From Pseudonocardiales bacterium (GTDB taxonomy: Bacteria > Actinomycetota > Actinomycetes > Mycobacteriales > Pseudonocardiaceae), in assembly GCA_019247305.1 (NCBI GenBank), contig JAFAPC010000179.1, positions 1-48,549 on the forward strand: a stretch of DNA of 48,549 bases, in the 5' to 3' direction. The translations under genes and the position numbers were made by a program. This document shows positions 1 through 9,098 of the stretch, piece after piece. The notes beneath the pieces are model-generated. The model saw only the letters and a list, made by a program, of their open reading frames with translations. It made no database searches and had not been told where the DNA came from. Position 1 is the stretch's first letter. Each line of letters opens with the position of its first letter.

Positions 1-41
1 GCCCTCGCCGAAGCAACGCGGCGGTTGACCACTCGCGACAT

Positions 42-2114
42 TTAACCGCTCATGTGGCCCATTGCCATGGCACCGTCGTGCATGTCGGTGACGGTGACGA
101 CGAACGGCCGCATCATCTCGGTGTCCTCGTGTTCGAGGATGTGGCAGTGGTACACGTAGCGGCCGGGAATGTCGAACCGGACGGCCACCTCGACGACGTT
201 GCCGGGATCGACCCGGATGACGTCGTTCCATCCGTTGACCTCGCTGGGCTGGAAGGTCCGGGGCGGGTTCTGGGTGTCGGGCACCAGCGGCGCTGACGTC
301 TTGCGGGTTTCGGGGTTGTACAGGTTCGTGCCGCCTGCGTCGGTGACGACCAGGCGGCTGCCGGTCGAGTTCAGCGGCTGGAACTGGGACTGGTGGATGT
401 GCATGGGATGGGTGTCGCCGGTGGTGTTGACGAATCGCCACACCTGCCACTGCCCCACCCGGGGCCGGAGTGCCACCCGGTCGTAGAAGGAGACCCGGCT
501 ACTCGATCCCGCCGGGTCACCCGCCATCCAGCCCTCCACTCGGTAGGTCATGGGGTTCGCGTCGCCGGGGAACTGGATCGTGATCTCTCCGGCCGGATCC
601 TCGACGATCTCGTGCAGGTAAAGATGGCCGGGCGGGGTTGTCTCGGCGAGCAGGATGGTCCGCTGGTCGGGCGCGGTGATCGGGAACTGCTCAGGCTCGT
701 CGATACGCGCCGGTTGGTGCTCGTCGTGTACGAGGCGTCGAAACGCCGGATTGAGCACGGCCGCCGCGGTGTTGGTGAACAGCGCGCGGGACGCGCCGCG
801 GGTCGGGGCGTCGTCGTCGATGTCGAGCCGCAGCACCCATGGGTACGGGTTGCGGCCTGGTCGGTCGCCGTTGGTCAGCAGGCTATCGAGCGGCGGTGGC
901 GGAGCCCCGTCGAACGGGGCCTGCGCGGAGTTGACCAGCAGGAGCTGTTCCCCGTCGGGCAAGTCGGTGAGGTCGACGAGGACGTCGATCCGGTCGGAGG
1001 ATGCCACCGTCAGGGCCTGGTCATCGCCGAGCCGCCAGGCTCGCCACAACAGGCCACCGCCGGTGCCGATCACCAGAACCCGGTCGTGCTGGGGCGTGAC
1101 CACCACCGTGCCGTCCGCGTCCTTTCGTGCGGTCACCAGGTGCAGCCGGTAGGTGCGGGCGTTGCTCGCGTTGAGCAGCCGCAGCCGGTAGACCATCGGC
1201 CGCAGCGGTAGCCTCGGCCAGAGCGTGCCGTCGACGAGGGTGAGTGGGCCGAAGGACTCCGCGGTATCGGTTGTGATCTTGTGGAGTAGTCGGAGCTCGC
1301 CGTCGACGACGTCGAGGTTGCGGTCCTGCAGGACCAACAGGATCTCCCCGTCCACCGCGCTGGTCGGCAGGGCCAGCTCCCGCTCGCGCGGGTCCCGTAC
1401 CAGATATCCGCCCACCAGCCCGGAGTAAGCGTGGTAGCGGGTGCCGTTCATGGCATGGTCGTGGTACCAGAGAAACTCACCGACCTTGCTCAGCCCGAGG
1501 TCGAGGTTGTCGTAGCTGTTGGGGTAGGCGGAGAGCTGGTCGGAGCCGGTGGCCGCCATGTTGTCCGGCCATCCGTCGGCGTCGGACGGTGCGTGCGCGC
1601 CGTGCAGGTGCACCGTGGTCCAGCCGATCGGTGCGCCGGAGGTGTCCTCGGGTGCACCGCCCTGCGCGCCGAGGTGGTTCTGTACCGAGTCGGTGTCGCC
1701 GTCCGGGTCCGCCAGGATCGCGGTGGCGATGGGGAGCCGGGCCGGTTTCGAGGGACGGACCGACGCCGGCAGGCGGTTGCGCCACCGCACGAACGCTTCC
1801 TGGCCGGCCGGCGTCTCGAGCAGTGGTCCGGGCGAGACGACATGACCCCCGGCACCGTGACCCCCGACACCGAAGCCCCACGCCGGAACAGCGGGAAGGT
1901 CGGGGTGGACCGCCATCGTGGTCTCCGCGATGTCGATCTCGTGCACGGACCCCGGCCGCAGCTGGTATGCCCGCGGCGGGCTCAGCAACGCCTGGAATGG
2001 AGCGAGCGCCTGCTCAGGACAAATCGGGTTCGGTGGATCTGCAATACCGCTCCCGGTTGGTGGCGCTACCTTCGTACCGCCCAACGCCGGTGAGATCCGG
2101 TTCCCATCAGCCAT
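42..2114 (-). CDS. Multicopper oxidase (CotA/bilirubin oxidase-like)
   Basis: Predicted 690-aa three-cupredoxin oxidase that couples one-electron substrate oxidation to reduction of O2 to water. All four copper motifs are visible: HLHG near residue 169, WYHDH near 216, HPMHIH near 569 and HCHILEHEDTEMM near 656, the last supplying the type 1 Cys, His and Met ligands. The extreme C-terminus is Met/His-rich (MHDGAMAMGHMSG), a possible extra copper-binding tail. I see no signal peptide, so it may be cytoplasmic like spore CotA. The frame stays open upstream to 2822, but ATG 2114 is preceded by GGAGGAGG and begins the recognisable protein (MADGNRISPAL). Substrate is not deducible; metal oxidation, phenol oxidation and copper tolerance are all possible. 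Confidence 0.9.
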   Translation of the reverse strand: MADGNRISPALGGTKVAPPTGSGIADPPNPICPEQALAPFQALLSPPRAYQLRPGSVHEIDIAETTMAVHPDLPAVPAWGFGVGGHGAGGHVVSPGPLLETPAGQEAFVRWRNRLPASVRPSKPARLPIATAILADPDGDTDSVQNHLGAQGGAPEDTSGAPIGWTTVHLHGAHAPSDADGWPDNMAATGSDQLSAYPNSYDNLDLGLSKVGEFLWYHDHAMNGTRYHAYSGLVGGYLVRDPRERELALPTSAVDGEILLVLQDRNLDVVDGELRLLHKITTDTAESFGPLTLVDGTLWPRLPLRPMVYRLRLLNASNARTYRLHLVTARKDADGTVVVTPQHDRVLVIGTGGGLLWRAWRLGDDQALTVASSDRIDVLVDLTDLPDGEQLLLVNSAQAPFDGAPPPPLDSLLTNGDRPGRNPYPWVLRLDIDDDAPTRGASRALFTNTAAAVLNPAFRRLVHDEHQPARIDEPEQFPITAPDQRTILLAETTPPGHLYLHEIVEDPAGEITIQFPGDANPMTYRVEGWMAGDPAGSSSRVSFYDRVALRPRVGQWQVWRFVNTTGDTHPMHIHQSQFQPLNSTGSRLVVTDAGGTNLYNPETRKTSAPLVPDTQNPPRTFQPSEVNGWNDVIRVDPGNVVEVAVRFDIPGRYVYHCHILEHEDTEMMRPFVVTVTDMHDGAMAMGHMSG

Positions 2115-2382
2115 GACCCCTCGCCTCCTCCAGTGGCGCGCACGACTGGCGATCCGCGGGTGCTCCAGCTCCGCATGCGCGACGGGCACCTTCCCATACG
2201 AGCCGCAGAGACCGCCAACGAATACGTCCACCACCACAGGTCGGCTCGACAGTTCCTGGGCCGAGGTCACCCTCGCGGTCCGCGCCTGGTGCCGCTCAGG
2301 CAGCCTTCCTTTCGCAGACCGGTGCCCGCGTGTCGCGCCCAGCCTCCCGGACCGCAGCCTGCCGGTCTGGTACGCCTCCCGC

Positions 2383-3117
2383 ATGGCGCTAGACAAACCG
2401 CACGACGACGATCTGCTCGCCCGGGTACGGGAGCTCCGCGCGGCAGGACGATCCCCCAAGGAAATCGCCCGCACCCTGGGCATACGGCCCAGCACCGTGG
2501 CACCACTGATGCGGACTATCGCCCGGGAAGCGGCGGCCGACGAGCCGGAGTCCGCGGTGATCGGCTGCTGGGTGAGCCCGGGCTGGAGCGCAGGTCTCAC
2601 CGTGGCCGGACACGACGAGTGGCCAGACCTCGATGCTGCGGATAACCCGGGTGGTGGGCTCGTCGGCGTCGTGGTCGCGCGGCGACACCGGCCGCGACGA
2701 GTGTCAGTCTGCGGGTATCTAGTCGATGTGTACTGCCTCGGGGTGAAGAATGCCCTCGGTCCCGACGTGATGAACGATCGCGACCTGCCCGGCTTCCTCC
2801 GCAGGTTCTTCAGCGCCTTCAAGGATGCCGAAGCGCCGATCGAGGCGCCGCTGGAGCTGGCCCGCCATCTGGTGTGGGGGGCTGTCGACTACGCCCGCGG
2901 GCTCGGGTTCCCACCCCATCCCGACTTCCAGCCCACGTCCGGCTATCTCGGCACATGGCAGGAAACCAGCGATATCACCTTCGGACGCGACGGTGTCCCG
3001 TTCTACGTGGGAGGCCCCTACGACAACGCGGCCGCGGTGACCCGCACCTTGACCCGGTCCGTCGGTAACGGCAACTTCCACTTCATCGCGCCGGTCGGTG
3101 CCGCAGTCGGCTGGTGA
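2383..3117 (+). CDS. HTH protein with conserved actinobacterial C-terminal domain
   Basis: Protein of 244 aa. Residues about 8-45 form a resolvase/sigma-like helix-turn-helix (RSPKEIARTLGIRPSTVAPL). The remainder is a conserved domain of unknown function that I recognise only as a recurring actinobacterial family (CWVSPGWSAGLTV, VSVCGYLVDVYCLGVKN, ARGLGFPPHPDF). The frame is open to 1918, but that part is antisense to the oxidase gene and looks non-coding, so ATG 2383 is chosen. It is divergent from the oxidase, with about 270 bp between the starts. It could regulate DNA, but the second domain might equally bind nucleic acid or a ligand; no catalytic motif is evident. Confidence 0.75.
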   Translation: MALDKPHDDDLLARVRELRAAGRSPKEIARTLGIRPSTVAPLMRTIAREAAADEPESAVIGCWVSPGWSAGLTVAGHDEWPDLDAADNPGGGLVGVVVARRHRPRRVSVCGYLVDVYCLGVKNALGPDVMNDRDLPGFLRRFFSAFKDAEAPIEAPLELARHLVWGAVDYARGLGFPPHPDFQPTSGYLGTWQETSDITFGRDGVPFYVGGPYDNAAAVTRTLTRSVGNGNFHFIAPVGAAVGW

Positions 3118-3170
3118 TCCGCTCGGCCAGAACCGCCTGCTCGACCTGCTCGCCAGCCGTCCCGCCCGGA

Positions 3171-3201
3171 AGGATCACCGTACCGCATCACCAGTGATCC
3201 T
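3171..3201. terminator. Hairpin between convergent gene ends
   Basis: Perfect 8-bp stem AGGATCAC (3171-3178) with GTGATCCT (3194-3201) and a 15-nt loop. It lies between the HTH gene stop (3117) and the stop of the oppositely oriented MazF-like remnant (3204). There is no clear U-tract, which is common in actinobacteria. It is probably a bidirectional terminator. Confidence 0.45.
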
Positions 3202-3203
3202 GG

Positions 3204-3340
3204 TCAGTCGAGATTGAAGGCGGCACGGATGGCGGCGGCGAGTGCGGCCTCCTGCGCCGGAAACAGATAGCCGACATGACGACCCAGCACCGAGGTGGGC
3301 ACGGTGACGATGTTGTCACAGCTGACGAGATGCGTCCTGG
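3204..3340 (-). pseudogene. MazF/PemK-like toxin, C-terminal remnant
   Basis: The minus frame ending at 3204 encodes a tail (VSCDNIVTVPTSVLGRHVG, then LFPAQEAALAAAIRAAFNLD) that matches the conserved C-terminus of actinobacterial PemK/MazF endoribonuclease toxins (DNIVTVP...LG..VG.L...QE..L..AI..AF.L). The catalytic N-terminal barrel is missing. Upstream of about 3340 the frame runs antisense into the ATPase gene and loses similarity. No antitoxin gene is visible. This is best read as the relic of a toxin-antitoxin module cut by recombination before or with arrival of the ATPase gene. Family recognition is from memory of the motif. Confidence 0.6.
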
Positions 3341-3422
3341 CCCACCGCACGGGCGCGACACGCGCATGGTGATCTATTGCGGAATCTGCGGTTAACGCTA
3401 GACAGGCGGATACGGTCCGAGA

Positions 3423-4619
3423 ATGGATCCGGTGCGCAACCCGTTCGCCCCCGGCGCCGGCCAGCGGCCGCCCGAGCTGGCTGGGCGGGACCGTGAGCTG
3501 GCCGCTTTCGACGTGGTGCTGGAGCGGGTGGCCCGCGGGCGCCCGGAGCGCTCCCTGGTGCTGACCGGCCTGCGCGGGGTGGGCAAGACGGTGCTGCTCG
3601 GCGAGCTCCGGTCGATGGCGCTGCGCCGGGGATGGGGTGCCGGCAAGATCGAGGCCCGGCCCGAGGGCGGGCTGCGCCGGCCGCTGTCGGCCGCGCTGCA
3701 CCGGGCGGTGCGTGATCTCGCGCTGCGCCACCGCGCGCCAGACCGGGTCACCGATGTGCTCGGCGTGCTCAAAGCCTTCGCGCTGCGCGCCACGCCGCGG
3801 GACGCCAAGCTGCGGGACCGCTGGCAACCGGGCATCGACGCGCCAGCCGTCGCGGGCCGGGCCGATTCCGGGGATATCGAGATTGACCTGGTGGAGCTGT
3901 TCACCGACGTCGCCGAACTGGCCACCGACGTCGGCACCGGGGTGGCGCTGCTGATCGACGAGATGCAGGACGTGGTACCCGATGACGTCTCCGCACTGTG
4001 CGCTGCGTGTCACGAGTTGTCCCAATCAGGGGCGCCGCTGGTGGTGGTCGGTGCCGGGTTGCCGCACCTGCCGGCGGTGCTGAGCGCGTCGAAGTCCTAT
4101 TCCGAGCGGCTGTTCCGCTACCTGCGGATCGATCGGCTGGACCGCGTCGACTCCGACCGCGCGGTGGTCGCGCCGATCGAGCGAGAGAACGCCGCGATCA
4201 CCCAGGACGCCCTGGACACGCTGTTCGAGACCTCCGGCGGCTACCCCTACTTCGTGCAGGCCTACGGCAAGGCCGCCTGGGACGCCGCTCCCGCATCGCC
4301 GATCGGGATCCTCGACGTCCAGGTGGCCGCGCCCGAGGCGGAGAGCGAACTCGCCGTCGGGTTCTTCGGGTCCCGGTTCGAACGGGCCACCCCGGCCGAG
4401 CGGGAGTACCTGCAGTCGATGGCCGAGCTCACCGGCGGCCGGGACGAACCGGTCGGCACCACCCAGGTGGCCGAGGCGCTCGGTCGCCGGGCCTCATCGC
4501 TGTCCCCAGCCCGGGACAGCCTGCTCAAGAAGGGACTCGTCTATTCCGGGGAGCGCGGGCAGATCGCGTTCACCGTCCCACATTTCGGACGATTCCTGCT
4601 CGGCAGGCTGGTCAGCTGA
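3423..4619 (+). CDS. STAND/AAA-like P-loop ATPase
   Basis: 398-aa ATP-binding protein. Walker A GLRGVGKT is near residue 49 and Walker B LLIDEMQ near 178, followed by a sensor-like segment (PLVVVGAGLP) and a C-terminal winged-helix-like region (EALGRRASSLSPARDSLLKKGLVY). This architecture belongs to the ORC1/archaeal-type ATPase group common in actinobacteria, whose role is mostly unknown; DNA binding or stress signalling is possible. No convincing Shine-Dalgarno precedes ATG 3423, so the message may be leaderless or have a short leader. The gene is monocistronic, with a hairpin at 4707-4751 downstream. Confidence 0.85.
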   Translation: MDPVRNPFAPGAGQRPPELAGRDRELAAFDVVLERVARGRPERSLVLTGLRGVGKTVLLGELRSMALRRGWGAGKIEARPEGGLRRPLSAALHRAVRDLALRHRAPDRVTDVLGVLKAFALRATPRDAKLRDRWQPGIDAPAVAGRADSGDIEIDLVELFTDVAELATDVGTGVALLIDEMQDVVPDDVSALCAACHELSQSGAPLVVVGAGLPHLPAVLSASKSYSERLFRYLRIDRLDRVDSDRAVVAPIERENAAITQDALDTLFETSGGYPYFVQAYGKAAWDAAPASPIGILDVQVAAPEAESELAVGFFGSRFERATPAEREYLQSMAELTGGRDEPVGTTQVAEALGRRASSLSPARDSLLKKGLVYSGERGQIAFTVPHFGRFLLGRLVS

Positions 4620-4706
4620 GGCTCCTGACACCCCCGAATGAGTGAATCGACGGTGGGTCGGCAAGCGCGTGTAACAACGCCGTGGCGCGCTGCGATGACA
4701 CTGGTA

Positions 4707-4757
4707 GCCCCGTGATGCTGTTGGACCCCCGACCCGGCAGCCTCACGGGGCCCTTTC
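4707..4757 (+). terminator. Probable terminator of the ATPase gene
   Basis: 9-bp perfect stem GCCCCGTGA (4707-4715) with TCACGGGGC (4743-4751), followed by the pyrimidine-rich CCCTTTCTCT. The 27-nt loop could form a weak inner stem. It sits between the ATPase stop and the GroES-like gene. Confidence 0.5.
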
Positions 4758-4839
4758 TCTGCAGGGGGTCCTAGCTGGAAATCCCGTGTGGTACGGGCCC
4801 TTCCGGGCAGCGCCGACGGCAGCACGTAACCTCTTCGCC

Positions 4840-5160
4840 GTGGCCGAAAGCAAGCTCGAGATCCAGATGCTTCACGACCGTGTGATGGTGCGCCTTGCGG
4901 GCGAGGACGGCGAGCGCCGCAGCAGCGGGGGAATCCTTATCCCAGCGACGGCCCAGGTAGCCAAGCGGTTGTGCTGGGGGGAGGTGTACGGCATCGGTAA
5001 CCACGTCCGCACCGTCCAGGTCGGGGACCGGGTGCTGTTCAACCCGGACGACCAGTTCGAGGTTGAGGTGCACGGGTGCGCATACCTGGTCATGCGGGAA
5101 CGGGACCTGCAAGCGGTAGCCAGTGAGCGCGCCGAGCACGGAACAGGCCTGTATTTGTGA
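4840..5160 (+). CDS. GroES-like co-chaperonin family protein (Cpn10 fold)
   Basis: 106-aa protein with the Cpn10 pattern: MLHDRVMVRL near the start, SSGGILIPATAQ, GEVYGIG, VQVGDRVLFNPDD and a C-terminal Y-L-V-M-R-E-R-D. It is recognisable as the divergent GroES-like paralogue found in mycobacteria and relatives rather than the canonical groES next to groEL; no groEL is nearby. GTG 4840 gives the conserved VAESKLEIQMLHDRV start; the frame extends to 4786 without support. Its stop overlaps the GTG of the VanW gene, suggesting coupled translation. Function beyond chaperonin-fold membership is unproven. Confidence 0.85.
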   Translation: MAESKLEIQMLHDRVMVRLAGEDGERRSSGGILIPATAQVAKRLCWGEVYGIGNHVRTVQVGDRVLFNPDDQFEVEVHGCAYLVMRERDLQAVASERAEHGTGLYL

Positions 5161-5189
5161 CCCCACCCGACTTTGTGACCCCACCCGAC
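5154..5189 (+). repeat. Perfect 18-bp tandem duplication at the gene junction
   Basis: TTTGTGACCCCACCCGAC occurs twice back to back (5154-5171, 5172-5189). The first copy contains the GroES-like stop and the overlapping GTG of the VanW gene; the second provides an alternative in-frame GTG at 5175. The duplication therefore adds six residues or shifts the start. Confidence 0.9.
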
Positions 5190-6950
5190 GCCGACCGCAC
5201 AACCGTGATCCCCCTGATCCCCGCAGCACCAGCACACCGGTTGGTCCACACCTCTGCGGAGCACCGCGGTCGGGCACTGCGTCGCACGAGCTTCGTCGCG
5301 GCGACCGTACTCGGACTGTTAGCGCTGGTCTATGGCATCGACGTCGCAATGTCCGCTGGCAAGGTACCCCGTGGCGTCACCGTCGCGGGAGTGCATGTCG
5401 GCGGGATGGCGCGGGCCATGGCCGAGCAGCGGCTGCGCAATCAGCTCGGGCCACGGCTGAACCAACCGATCGCACTGCGCGTGGGTGACGTCGATGCCAC
5501 CCTGGAGCCCAGGCGGGCCGGTCTCACCCCGGATTGGACCGCCACCCTCGCTCAGGCAGGCGAGCAGCCACTCAACCCGTGGGCCCGCCTGGTCTCGCTG
5601 TGGCGGACCCGGGAGCTGGGCGTGGTCACCGCTGGTGACCGGGCGACTCTCGCCGTGGCCCTCCAGAAGCTGCGCAGCCAAACCGACCGGGTGGCGGTCG
5701 AGGGCACTATCCGCTTCGCCGGCACCCGGCCGATTCCGGTCGACCCCCGACCCGGCCAGCACCTGGACGTCCCCGCCGCCACTGACCTCATCCTCGCGGT
5801 CTGGATCCACGGCGGCACGGTGCAGGCCCCCGTCCCGACCCCGGTGACGACACAACCGGTCCGCACCACGGCCGAGGGAATTCGGGCGGCGCTGCGCGAC
5901 ATCGTCGAACCCGCCGTCTCAGCCCCGGTCACGGTCGCCGGTGACAGCCACGACGCCGTGCTCAAGCCGGACGTCATCGCGGCGGCGCTGCGGTTCGCGC
6001 CGGACAGCCGAGGTGGCCTGACCACCACCGTCGACAATCCCATGGTGATCGCCGCGCTGACCCCGCAGCTCGCATCGACCCAGCGACCAGGCAAGAACGC
6101 CGAGATCCTGATCCAGGGTGGCGCACCGGTGGTGCTGCCCTCGGTCGACGGCCGCGGCATCGACTGGGCCGCCAGCCTGCTGCCGCTGCTCGACGTGCTG
6201 CACAAATCCGGAAGCGAACGCACCCTGTCGGCCAGCTACGTCACGCTGCCCCCGAGCCTGAGCACCGAGCAGGCCCACGCGCTCGGGATCACCACCCAGA
6301 TCAGCACGTTCACCACCGGCGGGTTCGCCACCGACTCCGGGCGGAACATCCGCCGCGTCGCAGAGCAGGTCAACGGGGCGATCGTGCGGCCAGGAGAGAC
6401 GTTCAGCCTGAACGGGTACACCGGCCCGCGCAACGCCGCCACCGGATACGTGGACGCCGGCATCATCGACCACGGCCGTCCCAGCCGGGGCATCGGCGGC
6501 GGCATCTCCCAGTTCGCCACCACGCTCTACAATGCCGCGTACTTCGCGGGCATGACCGACGTCGAGCACAAGGAGCACAGCTACTACATCAGCCGCTACC
6601 CCGCGGCCCGCGAGGCCACCGTGTTCGAGGGCGCCATCGACGTCAAGTTCCGCGACGACTCATCCACCGGCATCCTCATCCAGACGGCGTGGACCCCCTC
6701 CTCGATCACCGTGACGCTCTGGGGCACCAAACACGTCGACGTCGAGTCGATCACCGGGCCGCGCACCGACTTCACCGACCCGAAAACCGAAACAATCCAC
6801 ACCCAACCCTGCACCCCCACCCAAGGCTCCCCCGGCTTCACCGTCACCGATACCCGCGTGATCCGAGACGCCAAAACCCACACCGAACTGACCCGCCACA
6901 CCCGCAAAGTCACCTACGACCCGGTCCCCCACGTCATCTGCGCCCCCTAA
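5157..6950 (+). CDS. VanW family membrane-anchored protein
   Basis: 597-aa protein with an N-terminal cytoplasmic stretch, one membrane segment (about residues 45-65) and a large outside part. The outside part has two repeats resembling the PF12229 putative peptidoglycan-binding domain (VPRGVTVAGVHVGGM; second copy around residue 290) and then a VanW domain from about 385 (FTTGGFATDSGRNIRRVAEQ, GGGISQFATTLYNAAYFAG). VanW proteins occur with vancomycin-resistance genes, but the activity is unknown; a cell-wall role is inferred. The start overlaps the GroES-like stop by 4 bp; GTG 5175 in the tandem repeat is an alternative. The C-terminal tail is Thr/Pro-rich. Confidence 0.88.
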   Translation: MTPPDFVTPPDADRTTVIPLIPAAPAHRLVHTSAEHRGRALRRTSFVAATVLGLLALVYGIDVAMSAGKVPRGVTVAGVHVGGMARAMAEQRLRNQLGPRLNQPIALRVGDVDATLEPRRAGLTPDWTATLAQAGEQPLNPWARLVSLWRTRELGVVTAGDRATLAVALQKLRSQTDRVAVEGTIRFAGTRPIPVDPRPGQHLDVPAATDLILAVWIHGGTVQAPVPTPVTTQPVRTTAEGIRAALRDIVEPAVSAPVTVAGDSHDAVLKPDVIAAALRFAPDSRGGLTTTVDNPMVIAALTPQLASTQRPGKNAEILIQGGAPVVLPSVDGRGIDWAASLLPLLDVLHKSGSERTLSASYVTLPPSLSTEQAHALGITTQISTFTTGGFATDSGRNIRRVAEQVNGAIVRPGETFSLNGYTGPRNAATGYVDAGIIDHGRPSRGIGGGISQFATTLYNAAYFAGMTDVEHKEHSYYISRYPAAREATVFEGAIDVKFRDDSSTGILIQTAWTPSSITVTLWGTKHVDVESITGPRTDFTDPKTETIHTQPCTPTQGSPGFTVTDTRVIRDAKTHTELTRHTRKVTYDPVPHVICAP

Positions 6951-6979
6951 CTTCCTCACTCCCGGCGGTCTGGACATGG

Positions 6980-6997
6980 GTCTGACCATGGTCAGAC
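6980..6997. promoter_or_regulatory. 18-bp perfect palindrome, probable RHH operator
   Basis: GTCTGACCATGGTCAGAC is a perfect palindrome ending 7 bp before the ATG of the ribbon-helix-helix gene. Such repressors usually autoregulate by binding short palindromes over their own promoters, so this is a strong operator candidate. Confidence 0.6.
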
Positions 6998-7004
6998 TGG
7001 CAGC

Positions 7005-7181
7005 ATGACCGTCAAGGTTGGCATCTCCCTGCCAGATGCGACTCACGCCCGGGCACTGCGGCATGCGCGCAGCGCCGGAACCACCCTGTCAGGATTAGTT
7101 GATGCGGCACTGAAGGCCGAACTGACGCGCCGGGTGTCGCTGAGATCGAGACCGATGGCCGTCCTGCGAGGCCACCACTAG
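7005..7181 (+). CDS. Ribbon-helix-helix (CopG/VapB-like) small protein
   Basis: 58-aa protein. MTVKVGISLPDATHARALRH looks like the beta-strand and first helix of an RHH domain, and TTLSGLVDAALKAELTRR like the second helix. This is the layout of CopG/VapB-type antitoxins and small repressors. No VapC or other toxin gene is adjacent: the next gene is fadE5 on the opposite strand, 5 bp away. It could be a solitary antitoxin, the survivor of a TA pair, or an autonomous repressor. There is no clear Shine-Dalgarno before ATG 7005. The palindrome at 6980-6997 suggests autoregulation. Confidence 0.65.
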   Translation: MTVKVGISLPDATHARALRHARSAGTTLSGLVDAALKAELTRRVSLRSRPMAVLRGHH

Positions 7182-7185
7182 ACGA

Positions 7186-9021
7186 TCAGAAAGCGTCCTC
7201 GGGGAGGTCCATGAGGGTGTTGTCCGTTGACTCGACGATGGCCCGGCGGGCAGTGAGCTCAGGGAGGATGTTGCGCGCGAAGAACTGGGCCGCCGCGACC
7301 TTGCCCTGGTAGAACAGCTGGTCCTTCGGGGAGACCTCGCCGTCCACAGCGGTCAGGGCCACCTCGGCCTGGCGCAACAGCAGCCAGCCGATCAGCACAT
7401 CACCGGTGCTCATCAGCAAGCGCACGGTCTGCTGGCCGACCTTGTAAGTGTTGCGCGGATCCCGCCGCGCCGACATCACAAAGTCGAGCATCGCGTCGAG
7501 CATCGCCTGCAGGTCACCCAGCGCGGTGGCCAGCAACGCCCGTTCCTCCTTGAGAAGGCCGTGACCGCTGCCGACGTCCAGGAACGCCTGGATCTCGTTG
7601 TTCAGGTGCCCGATCGCTTGACCTCCGTCCCGGACGATCTTGCGGAAGAAGAAGTCCTGGGACTGGATGGCCGTCGTGCCCTCGTAGAGACTGTCGATCT
7701 TGGCGTCTCGAATGTACTGCTCAATGGGGTAATCCTGCAGAAAGCCCGACCCGCCTAAGGTCTGCAAGGACAACGTGAGCATGTCATACGCCCGCTCCGA
7801 ACCGACCCCCTTGACCACAGGCAGCAGCAGATCGTTGACCCGCGCGGCCAGCGGGGCCTGCGCGCCTCCCATCTCGGCCGTGTCCTGGTAGCTGGCGGTG
7901 TAGAGGTACAGCGCGCGCAGGCCCTCGGCGTAGGCCTTCTGCAGCATCAGCATCCGGCGCACGTCGGGGTGGTGGGTGATCGTCACCCGCGGCGCGCTCT
8001 TGTCGTGCATCTGGGTGATATCGGCGCCCTGGACCCGCTGCTTGGCATACTCCAGCGCATTCAGGTAGCCGCTGGAGCACGCCGCGATCGCCTTGGTGCC
8101 CACCATCATCCGGGCGTAGCAGATCACTTGGAACATCTGTGCGATACCGTCGTGCACCTCCCCGAGCAGCCAGCCGACCGCGGGTCTGCCGTGCGCGCCG
8201 AAGGTGAGCTCACAGGTGGTGGAGGCCTTGATGCCCATTTTGTGCTCAACGCCGGTCACGAACACGCCATTACGGGCGCCCAGCTCACCGGTGTCGGTAT
8301 CGAAGTGGTATTTCGGGACCAGGAACAGCGACAGACCCTTGGTTCCCGGGGCCGGGGTGATGCTGGGGCCAACCGGGCGCGCCAGGACCAGGTGCACGAT
8401 GTTGTCGGTCAGGTCGTGCTCAGCGGAGGTGATGAAGCGCTTCACCCCTTGGAGGTGCCAGGAGCCATCGGGCTGCGCGATCGCCGTGGTCCGTGCGGCG
8501 CCCACATCCGAGCCCGCGTCGGGCTCGGTCAGCGCCATGGTCGCCGACCAGCCATTATTGATCATGAATTGGGCCCAGCGCTGCTGCTCGGCGGTGCCAT
8601 TGTGGTGCACCACCACGGCCATGCTGGGGCCGCTCAGGTACATGAACGCCGCTGGGTTGGCGCCCAGCATCAGCTCGGAGGCGGCCCAGCGCAGGGTGGC
8701 CGGCGCCCCGTAGCCGCCCAGCTCGGTGGGCAGGTCCAGCCGGTACCACTCACCGTCCCACAGCGCGCGGTAGGACTTCTTGAACGCCGCGGAGAGCTCG
8801 ACGCTGTGCGTCTGGGGGTCGAAGATCGGCGGGTGACGGTCGGACTCAGCGAAGGACTCCGCCAGCGGCCCGCGGGCCAGCCGGTCGAGCTCGACGAGCA
8901 GGTAGTGCGCGGTGTCGCGGTCCATCTGGGCGTAGGGGCCGACACCCATCCGCTCCTGCGCCCGGAGTACCTCGAAGAGGGTGAACTCCAGGTCGCGGAG
9001 ATTGCTCTTGTAGTGACTCAT
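7186..9021 (-). CDS. fadE5: Acyl-CoA dehydrogenase, FadE5 type
   Basis: 611 aa, closely resembling mycobacterial FadE5 in length and sequence. The family signatures are [18 protein letters not shown] at the start, [18 protein letters not shown] for FAD and acyl-CoA binding, [10 protein letters not shown], and [19 protein letters not shown], with the catalytic Glu in YEGTTA near residue 447. It catalyses the FAD-dependent alpha,beta-dehydrogenation that opens beta-oxidation and passes electrons to ETF. FadE5 enzymes accept a broad range of chain lengths; this substrate is not provable here. It is divergent from the catalase gene, with a 22-bp inverted repeat between them that may control one or both. 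Confidence 0.95.
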   Translation of the reverse strand: MSHYKSNLRDLEFTLFEVLRAQERMGVGPYAQMDRDTAHYLLVELDRLARGPLAESFAESDRHPPIFDPQTHSVELSAAFKKSYRALWDGEWYRLDLPTELGGYGAPATLRWAASELMLGANPAAFMYLSGPSMAVVVHHNGTAEQQRWAQFMINNGWSATMALTEPDAGSDVGAARTTAIAQPDGSWHLQGVKRFITSAEHDLTDNIVHLVLARPVGPSITPAPGTKGLSLFLVPKYHFDTDTGELGARNGVFVTGVEHKMGIKASTTCELTFGAHGRPAVGWLLGEVHDGIAQMFQVICYARMMVGTKAIAACSSGYLNALEYAKQRVQGADITQMHDKSAPRVTITHHPDVRRMLMLQKAYAEGLRALYLYTASYQDTAEMGGAQAPLAARVNDLLLPVVKGVGSERAYDMLTLSLQTLGGSGFLQDYPIEQYIRDAKIDSLYEGTTAIQSQDFFFRKIVRDGGQAIGHLNNEIQAFLDVGSGHGLLKEERALLATALGDLQAMLDAMLDFVMSARRDPRNTYKVGQQTVRLLMSTGDVLIGWLLLRQAEVALTAVDGEVSPKDQLFYQGKVAAAQFFARNILPELTARRAIVESTDNTLMDLPEDAF

Positions 9022-9098
9022 GTCCTCGCTCCGACCAGTCCGGACCGGCTCACCTACTCGCCGGTAACAACAGCTTAACCCCGCCGCGTCCAGCTGGC

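Noticed and set aside
3341..4025. Extension of the MazF-like frame
   Set aside because: Overlaps the ATPase gene on the other strand and has no toxin similarity; only the C-terminal tail is retained.
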